Assembly (NCBI GenBank): GCA_038093515.1
Contig: JBBPSI010000020.1
Span: forward strand, 1-64,000
DNA from: Butyriboletus loyo
Lineage: Eukaryota; Basidiomycota; Agaricomycetes; Boletales; Boletaceae
Length of the DNA: 64,000 bases
Reading direction: 5' to 3'
The notes below the pieces were generated by a model. It was given only the letters and a program-made list of their open reading frames with translations. It was not told where the DNA came from and did no database searches. Shown in pieces: positions 57,104 to 64,000 of the stretch. Within the stretch, counting starts at the first letter, position 1. Each line of letters begins with the position of its first letter. A program made the translations under genes and the position numbers.

Positions 57104-57864
57104 ATGTCCTCAAACCCTCCCAACACCAACGACAAGAAAACGCGACGACGTTCGGACTATCCCTTCTTTCTCTCCTACCGCACACGCTGGTTCGCCCTCC
57201 CTTCCTCCTCCCTGCCTCCTCCGTTTCTAACCTTGGCATCCGATACTTACATACGATATGGCCTCACGTCCGTCCCATCATCTTCCACGTTCGGAATCCG
57301 TAAAGGAGCGACAACGACCAATACGCACACGTCAACAACGCCGTGTACTACCACCTCTTCGACGCCATCGTCAACACCTACCTCATCCAGCACTGTGGAC
57401 TCTCACCGACCCAGCCCGGTTCGGACGGAAACCAGATCGGTCTCGTCGTCTCGTCGTTTTGCGAGGTGCGTACTGCCGCGTACGTGCAAAACGATAGAAC
57501 GTACATGGTCGCTGCCGTTTGTGACTTTGTCTCCCCGACCATAGCCTCATTACTTGTTTAAATGTTACTGATTCAATTTCACGCCGCTCAGTTTTTCTCC
57601 CCGCTTTCGTTCCCAGACGTCCTCGACTTGGGTCTGAGAGTGGCGCAGCTCGGGAGGAGCTCGGTCACATACGAAGTTGGGGTGTTCAAGTGCTTGGGAG
57701 ATGAGACGCCGGGTAGCTTGGATACACCAGCTGCTGTGGGAGGGTATACACACGTCTTTGTTGACAAACATTCTCGCAAGAGTGTTGCGATGAACACGCA
57801 GACGAGAGTTGGTTTGGAGAAGTTGGTTACTGCAACGCGACCGGGTAATGGGGTAAAGCTGTAG
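57104..57864 (+). CDS. Hotdog-fold acyl-CoA thioesterase (4HBT/FcbC-like)
   Basis: Probable thioesterase of the 4-hydroxybenzoyl-CoA thioesterase-like group. Start 57104 gives MSSNPPNTNDKKTRRRSDYP. A first intron (about 57190-57309) joins RTRW to SDNDQYAHVNNAVYYHLFDA, the family's first strand and helix with the conserved Asp and the YAHVNN motif. A second intron (about 57464-57590) joins VSSFCE to FFSPLSFPDVLDLGLRVAQL, followed by the last strands and GGYTHVFVDKHSRKSVAM. Stop at 57864. The length of about 170 residues is usual for single-hotdog proteins. The physiological acyl-CoA is unknown. It is convergent with the PQ-loop gene. Confidence 0.88.
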
Positions 57865-58007
57865 AGTAATGTTGTAGTATCTCGCGTAGAAACTTCACAC
57901 TAGCACAAACGCAAGAAGTAATACCGTAGATACATATTCTAGTGCTCTACTCATCTCAAAGCACAGTAAAATTAAAATGGATCTATGCATATTCAAGTGC
58001 TTTCCCT

Positions 58008-59474
58008 TTACTTGCCCAGCCTTTGAATCCATCCCAATACCCCACCCCGATGAACGATACTCCCCGACTTCAACAACGGTGTGTCCTCCCTCGCCGCCTC
58101 ATCGCTCATCTCACCCTCAATCGCGACGCTTACGCCATCTTCCTCACTCGGTGTACGAGCTGCCCCTTCGGCGGCCACTTCTGCAGCTTCTCCGAGTGGT
58201 CTCCCGAAATCGTCGATCCCGAGGCGATGTTGTCGGATTTTCCATGCAAAGCACATGAACAACAAACTAGCTTGCATCACAGCCGACACGGCATACACCC
58301 CCCAACCTAGGATCCAATATTCAATTAGTCTCATCCATCTTACTTTCGAAAAAAGAATCCACAAGCGATGATCCATCAACGGCAACAAAAAATGTGACGT
58401 ACTCGTCCAATCAGTTCCTGGCCGCATAGCAATCGAGACCGCCATGACGATTCCACCCGGACTCTGGATCACCATCATCGGGATACTCAGCGCGCCAACG
58501 AGTTTGAGGTGATAAGTCCGTATAAGTTGCGGGGCATACTGTACGGCTGCCAACAAAGCAGATGTCACACCCAAGAACGTCGCCCAGAGTGTGATTTGAG
58601 GTGGATGCGGTACGGTAGGGTCCGGCGATGGCGGGGAATCCACGAGTAGGGCAAACGTCGTGATGAGGATAATTACCCTGTGTTGAGCGGACGTAGGTGA
58701 GCGGTATGAGGAACGGAGAGGGATAAGAGGGGACATACAGATGGAGAAAAACGAGCCAGGAGACGATGACCGACAATCGCCATTCGGAGCTCTTGAGTTT
58801 GGTGCGGACGTGATGGATCGGTCGTGCATCGTGCATGTCAATGTCGAGTTGGATGTACTTGAGATTGGGAGGGTAGTAAAGCATGTAGAGTACCAAACTA
58901 GGAGGGAGAATGGGATTCAGCGCCCGGGCATCAAAACTCGATGGTCACGTACATTATGGTGAATAAGAACCATTGGATGCCGACTTGGAGCACGCCAGCA
59001 GTTTGCTCGATACACTTTCCAAGACTCTGGTAGCTCGGGTCAGAGACGATGATTGTTACGAGGAAAGAACAGGTGACGCACTACTTGAGTGCAGCAGCGT
59101 ATGACAGGGTATTGAAGTGTAATCCTAGAACCGATATCTAGAGTTGGCCACAACTACAAAGAATCCATGCAACGTACATGTTGAGCAAGCCTGCCGCAGA
59201 GGAGGTGCTGCCGAGCAGCAAGAACCAAGGGCTAAAGCCAATGGAAGTTCCAGCCCGAATTATACGCAGATGCTGTAAGAAATGTCAGGTGACGACGGTA
59301 TTAACTGGATGGACGAGACACACCTGCGGGACATAGGATAAGAACAATCCAATGATTAATAGGGTAGTGAGACCATTCGCTGCCCAGTCCGTTCCCTGAT
59401 CGTCGTTAGCTATGCCAGACACCAGTACGCCCAAGACTTACAAAGTTACAGGTCTGAGTCGGTGGGGGGTGCAT
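58008..59474 (-). CDS. PQ-loop repeat membrane protein
   Basis: A multi-pass membrane protein of the PQ-loop superfamily (cystinosin/SWEET-like fold), likely a transporter or receptor in internal membranes. Start 59474 gives MHPPPTQTCNF, then after an intron GTDWAANGLTTLLIIGLFLS. The first PQ motif is YVPQ joined to HLRIIRAGTSIGFSPWFLLL, the second LLAAVQYAPQLIRTYHLKLV followed by GALSIPMMVIQSPGG. The tail is cytosolic, acidic and Ser-rich, ending GVLGWIQRLGK at 58008. Seven or so hydrophobic segments are visible across about six exons. It diverges from the ferredoxin gene over 193 bp. Confidence 0.85.
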
Positions 59475-59667
59475 GGTGGGCAGATTCAAAATTCGCAAGG
59501 GTGACCCCGACTGTTCGGGTGGCAACTTGCAATAGAAATAAATCACCCGCGCACTAACAACTCACGTGATCACACAACCGTAAAGACACATCATGTGATC
59601 CACATACCCAGCATACCGACTGTCATCATCGCCTGGATTACCAGCTACGGGCCCATAAATTGGTGTC
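59475..59667. promoter_or_regulatory. Divergent promoter, PQ-loop gene and mitochondrial ferredoxin
   Basis: 193 bp between two start codons of opposite orientation. Contains CACGTG-like CTCACGTGATC at 59563-59573, an E-box-type site that could serve either gene. Inference only. Confidence 0.35.
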
Positions 59668-60501
59668 ATGTCCGCCGCCATGCGCATTCCGCTCGAACTT
59701 GCACGCATCGTTGACACGACGCCTGCACTTGGCTTGCGAATATCCACGGGTGTGTCTCTGCTCCGGGGTCGACCGTCTGTAGGCAACAGTATACAGTCTC
59801 AACGTGGTTTTCACCGACTGCTGCGGCGGTCATTGTCACGTCCAACCTCTACATCATCCTCGTTGAAAATCCCGAATGCACTGGGACAAAATCGCCGGTT
59901 ACATGCATCCAGTGGTGCGCACACTCTCCTTCCTCTCACACAGTCTATTCGTTACCGATGACGTCTCATCACAGCACAACGACACGGAGATATTAAACGA
60001 CCTGCCCCCGGGACTGGGTTCGTCTCCGTACATCCTGTTGTCCGTGGTCAGAGCTCTCACCCCGTCCACTTGACAGCATTACCCTACATTTCAAGGACCA
60101 CAAGGGGACCCTCATTAAAACGATTAAAGCCAACGAAGGCGATGATATTCTATCTCTCGCACACGAATGGGACATTGACCTCGAAGGTACTTCATTTCAT
60201 TCCTACATCTGACATTCGCAGAACTTTTCTCCCAATTCCTTTCCCCCACACTCTAGGTGCCTGCGAAGGTTCTGTTGCCTGCTCGACTTGCCACGTTATT
60301 CTCCCACCTGAACAATATGACCGCCTCCCCGAACCCTCGGACGACGAAAACGACATGCTCGATCTCGCATTCGGACTGACCGACACCAGCCGCCTCGGGT
60401 GTCAAGTACATGTCACGAGAGACATGGATGGGATGGATATTCAGTTGCCGAGCGCGACGAGGAATATGTTTGTCGACGGGAAGAAGCCTACGCATCATTA
60501 A
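59668..60501 (+). CDS. YAH1: Mitochondrial [2Fe-2S] ferredoxin (adrenodoxin/Yah1-like)
   Basis: Electron carrier of the mitochondrial matrix for iron-sulphur cluster and haem A synthesis. Start 59668 opens a basic, Ser/Arg-rich presequence ([20 protein letters not shown], then [20 protein letters not shown]). Splicing gives [49 protein letters not shown] and, after a last intron, [16 protein letters not shown] with three cluster cysteines in C-x5-C-x2-C spacing; the fourth is in [16 protein letters not shown]. It ends at 60501. All expected ligands and the C-terminal [13 protein letters not shown] motif are present. Confidence 0.93.
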
Positions 60502-61047
60502 AGATGTCACTCAGGATAGAGAATGGGGAATAGGAGTCGTTGGGGGGCCCATTGCAAGACGCGATGCGGACTTTTGACGGAGTATTGTAGGTGGTTGTGG
60601 ATATCGTGCTTGAATTACCCCCCGCTCAAGTGATAGAAATTGCATTGACTAGATTGCAACTGCGATAGGCATGCGAAGCGAAGGTGGGTTAGGACAACAT
60701 GGGAGTGGACGTGCGCGATGCCTGGAGGAAGTCGGTATGTTGGCAAGAGTCATTGCTGATGGCGCGTGATCCGACAGCTAGAGCGACAACTTTGGTCGAT
60801 GGGCCAAGAGGGGTTTTCCGTCTTCATTTTAGACGTCGTGTAGACACCCTTGATGCTGGACGACGATCCAAGGTAATTCTTTCGGTCGATTTTTTGTCCG
60901 GTGATACGGTGATACGCGCTCGTCCAACTACACAACGTTGTAAGTTTGGCCAAGTCCATTCGAGACAAACCAAGAAAGAATAGATGATTGCGCCAAGGTT
61001 GTAGTTCATAGGCAGACGCCCTCACCCCACTTAATACTCGCCGTCTT
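60502..61047. other. Intergenic region
   Basis: No gene supported; contains the ferredoxin 3' UTR. Short open frames lack motifs. Confidence 0.4.
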
Positions 61048-61299
61048 CAGTAAAACAGTTAGAGCCAGTTCGGTATGCTCAGACAGTAGGTAGCCGAAAT
61101 AGGGAGTGCGGGCGACTTTGCGGCATTCCTGGCGCAGCTGCAACTGAATGATCGGAGCCTGAACCTTCACATGGCTGCGGGATGGTATCAATGCCGCAAA
61201 GTCGCTACTAATTCGGCTACCTACTGTCTGAGCATACCGAACTGGCTCTGACTGCTACGGACTGCTAGCCGTTGGTTCCGACCAATAACCGTTTCACTG
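61048..61299. mobile_element. MITE-like element, 252 bp, with long internal inverted repeat
   Basis: Ends CAGTAAAACAGTT and AACCGTTTCACTG as at 50328-50420. Inside, an inverted repeat of about 65 bp (61060-61125 and 61189-61256) shares AGAGCCAGTTCGGTATGCTC and CAGACAGTAGGTAGCCGAA in opposite orientations, with the centre at about 61126-61188. No coding region. The RNA or single strand would fold into a long hairpin. Confidence 0.75.
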
Positions 61300-61734
61300 A
61301 TGCACACCAGTTCGATGTATTCAAGCAGCGCTGTGACTTGATGGACTGCAAAGGGCTATGTTCTCACATGCACGTGATTTTTCATGATGGTAAAGCCACA
61401 TGACAGTAAGATAAGAAGCCCCATCATCTTTTTTTTCCCTCTGCCAAGACTCGAGTACACCCTCATAGATGCTTATGCTCACCAGACTAAGAACCACTGG
61501 AAAATCATTTCAATGGAACAGCCAGCACAGGAGTGAGCCCCGAAGGTCTCCTCTTGCTGTGGGTTTCTGTGTAGTGTTCCTTACACAGCTAAGACCCAAT
61601 CGACCAATCATCGGCAATCGATCAGTTCACAGGAATGCGCCCACAAGCGCTCGAGGTCTACTTAAAGCACGAGGTTTACACGAGCTCCGTCCCTTCGCTT
61701 CCCCATCCCCATCACGCGACTGAGCCACCTCATC
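61300..61734. other. Intergenic region
   Basis: Non-coding as far as can be seen; should contain the promoter of the gene starting at 61735. No distinct motif recognised. Confidence 0.4.
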
Positions 61735-62983
61735 ATGCCAGCTTTAATGCAACGCCAGTACATCGACCTTATCCGCACAATATCTTCCAAGTGGGTCAAC
61801 TGGGACCCGCCGATCGAAATTCGAGTCAGTTTCACCACGATCATCCCATGATCCCCAATCTCTAAATACGTTTCGCTCTTGACCAACAGGTCGGTTCATA
61901 TGGTACCATCGACAAAGAGACGGGGGATCTGATTGTGGAAGGCAACATCTATGATCCCGAATTCCAAAGAGAGATGGACAATCAAGGCATCCAGTTCTGC
62001 ATGGCCAACCACCAGCCACAAGAAGGTTCAGTTGAGGACGACTTTATCATCGCCTCGCGTGGCGCCAAGCGCAAGGACCTGAATGCGGACAGTGAACTGT
62101 ACGTAGTAGTTTTGCATCATGACATGCCCTGACCGAGTAAATACGACCACAGGGACTTCCCTGGTATCGCCAATGCATCCATTAAAGCCCAATGGCTGTT
62201 CGAGCGCGGCAAACGAAACGCCGTCCTCATCATGCACAGCCCTCGTCAAGTTTACATTCCACCCAACGTGGTGCTAGAACACCTCTACAAGGTCGACAAG
62301 CTCATCGACAAGTCGCTCGTCACAGCCATTCACGTGTGCCCTGCGTACTCTATGTACCTCTCAGACAAGTGTACGGTCGTCATTTTAGTCTGTTTGTCCG
62401 CACATGTCGCTGATAGCGTTTGCTGATACAGCGGGCGAGAAGTTCTCTGTCGCTCTCGCAGCCCAAGCGCCTGTCGCCGGTGCTGTTGGTGTCACCGCAA
62501 GTGCCCACGGTGGACTCGAGTGGGTAATCGATGCCCAATCCGGTCTCATTCGCAAAGCGTGCGATCAAACGGGCAACAACCCATTTACACCTCTCTATTC
62601 TCTGAGACGTCCCATTAAACGAAACAGGAGATTTTTCCGGGACGCTATCAAGCCTGAGCCAACCGGCGACAATCTGTCAGTGTAGTTTACTTCGTCTATC
62701 CACGTGGGTTGACTGCTGACTGATACACGCACGTTCGTTGTTTTGACGCCAGGTGGTACAATGACTCACCGCCATGGGACCCGCTTGATGAGGACGGTGT
62801 CGAAGATCCTTTCGATCCGGTCAGTGTGGTTGTTATAGTTTCGTTCGTCGTCGGCTTCTCACAGCATGGCATTCTCAGAGCATCAAATCAGTCGATCCAT
62901 TCAAACTTGTGGATGAGGCGGCAGCAGCAGCCAAAGCGGCTGCTATCGCCGCCGCGAGTGCGAATGCGAGTGCGACTACGTGA
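61735..62983 (+). CDS. Conserved basidiomycete protein of unknown function
   Basis: Start 61735 gives MPALMQRQYIDLIRTISSKW, then after an intron VGSYGTIDKETGDLIVEGNI. Further blocks: EDDFIIASRGAKRKDLNADS, GIANASIKAQWLFERGKRNA, VLIMHSPRQVYIPPNVVLEH, then SLVTAIHVCPAYSMYLSDK, SGEKFSVALAAQAP, and NPFTPLYSLRRPIKRNRRFF, ending in an Ala-rich tail at 62983. I recall similar proteins in many Agaricomycete genomes but no named function. The pattern of alternating strands, with V-x-S-R and S-I-K-A-x-W blocks, suggests a beta-rich N-domain. No signal peptide or membrane segment. Introns all close in frame. Confidence 0.7.
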
Positions 62984-64000
62984 CGAAAAGACTGACATGA
63001 CCCATGTACCTAACCCTCCCCAAGCATCTGACTTTCTTGTCTTTGTCGACATGACCGCTGCTCGAGCCCGATGCGATGTATTACTATACCATGCATTCTC
63101 TTGTTAATAGCATGTGAGGACTATCTGTGGCAATCAACTTGAAGTGAGGCATCCGTGCAGCGCTGAAGGGTGAGGGGTGATAGGGAGTAGAGACTCGGAA
63201 CTGGGAAATGTTCAGTGTTTGAAAGAGACCTGCCAGTTGACCCCGACCACTGGTTCTCGGCTGATTTCGTCCGCTGAAGCGCCCAACCAAGGTCCAGGCA
63301 CGTCCAACGGTTGTTTGTCTGTCCCGCGCCTAGTACATCACAGTCTCTACAAAGACAGAGACCATCAGTGCCACCGAGAAGATCGGATCCCGTCTCGCCC
63401 TCGTCGAACCTGAAGCCACCGTGGTCCCGGTCACACACATGATGTACACACGAGCATTCACGGTCAAACATCGATATTCGATAGCACGATAGCACGATAG
63501 ATACCTATTGCAAAAGACGAGTGCAAGCGATACAAAACGGATGCAGAACGTGAACCGGGTATCTAAGTTTTTCCGATTATCAAGACGTATACGCAAGACG
63601 CCATCGATCACGCGGCGTCCGACTCCGTAACGTGTCTCGTAGAGCGCGATTGTCTGTTCGTGTGAACGGGTGACCCGGTGCAAGACTATGGTGCCGGGGA
63701 TCGATCGATCGATCGCTCGTTGAAGAGTCTCGTGTTGGGGTTCAATATCATCGAATGCTCTTCTGGAGTACCTCCGCACGCGCGAGATACGCTTCCATAC
63801 TCGCTCGAATGGCAATTTTGGATTGCTCGTTTTTCTCATCTGCGAAAGACAAGGTTCATCGTCGGATCGAGGTATATATAAAAAATAAAAAATAAAAAAT
63901 AAAAAAAGGAGGATGATGAGCGTCAGAAACGTACGTTTCTGCGCAAGCATGAAATAGTCGAATGCACCATTGTAAAGGTCGTAAGCAGCCCGATAGTTCT
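62984..64000. other. Terminal region without a supported gene
   Basis: On the minus strand open frames at 63330-63950 and 63121-63495 give protein-like stretches (AFDDIEPQHETLQRAIDRSI, and a Cys-rich segment) that could be exons of an unrecognised gene, but no family block or consistent splice pattern was found. A run of ATAAAAA units lies at about 63880-63906 and GATC repeats at 63700-63715. Confidence 0.35.

Noticed and set aside
63330..63950. 206-codon minus-strand frame with hydrophobic start as a membrane protein
   Set aside because: The hydrophobic segment is the translation of an AT-rich simple repeat (ATAAAAA units), and no family block supports it. Kept only as a note in the terminal region.

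Overview
This window reads as nuclear DNA of a filamentous basidiomycete. Genes are split by many short introns (about 45-90 bp, GT...AG). The recognisable protein families are fungal or Agaricomycete-typical: FunK1-type kinase, DUF6534 membrane protein, basidiomycete P-loop GTPase, CHAT fragment. Mobile DNA is mostly Ty3/Gypsy chromovirus, LINE and Plavaka-like debris. A Rhizoctonia/Ceratobasidium-like (Cantharellales) origin is plausible but is an inference. No rRNA, tRNA or CRISPR array was recognised.

Layout. 0-4.5 kb is a transposon graveyard with nested LTRs that still carry exact 5-bp target-site duplications. 4.5-14.9 kb is housekeeping: tRNA-dihydrouridine synthase 3 (minus) diverges over 106 bp from an F-box/Sec10-like recyclin-1 gene (plus), followed by a membrane-anchored histidine acid phosphatase/phytase-family gene (minus). 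15-25.9 kb is mixed: a LINE fragment, two tandem DUF6534 seven-transmembrane genes, broken pieces of the DUS3 gene, a FunK1 kinase relic and a Gypsy relic. 25.9-34.6 kb holds a Cys-Gly metallodipeptidase (minus), a secreted amidase (plus), a dead P-loop GTPase and a truncated second copy of the amidase 3' end.

35-49 kb is the most unusual part. Two full-length paralogues of a large coiled-coil gene that I could not assign to a described family lie head to head (39901->35032 minus; 44119->49028 plus). They share intron positions and promoter-region sequence. Both are built from a 77-residue (11-heptad) tandem repeat and end in a conserved C-terminal domain. The spacer holds a deletion derivative and a C-terminal fragment of the same family, and two more broken copies lie at 49.3-49.9 and 52.5-52.9 kb. 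This is an inverted, expanding and decaying gene family.

50-64 kb contains an uncharacterised signal-anchor protein with an in-frame TAG (minus), a CHAT-domain relic, an uncharacterised gene and its broken copy, then a compact ordinary cluster: hotdog thioesterase (plus), PQ-loop membrane protein (minus), mitochondrial [2Fe-2S] ferredoxin (plus), and a conserved basidiomycete protein of unknown function (plus). Two short inverted-repeat elements with the same ends sit at 50.3 and 61.0 kb.

Intron boundaries were worked out by eye from splice signals and reading-frame continuity. CDS entries give outer limits only. Family names rest on recognising conserved motifs; no database search was run.
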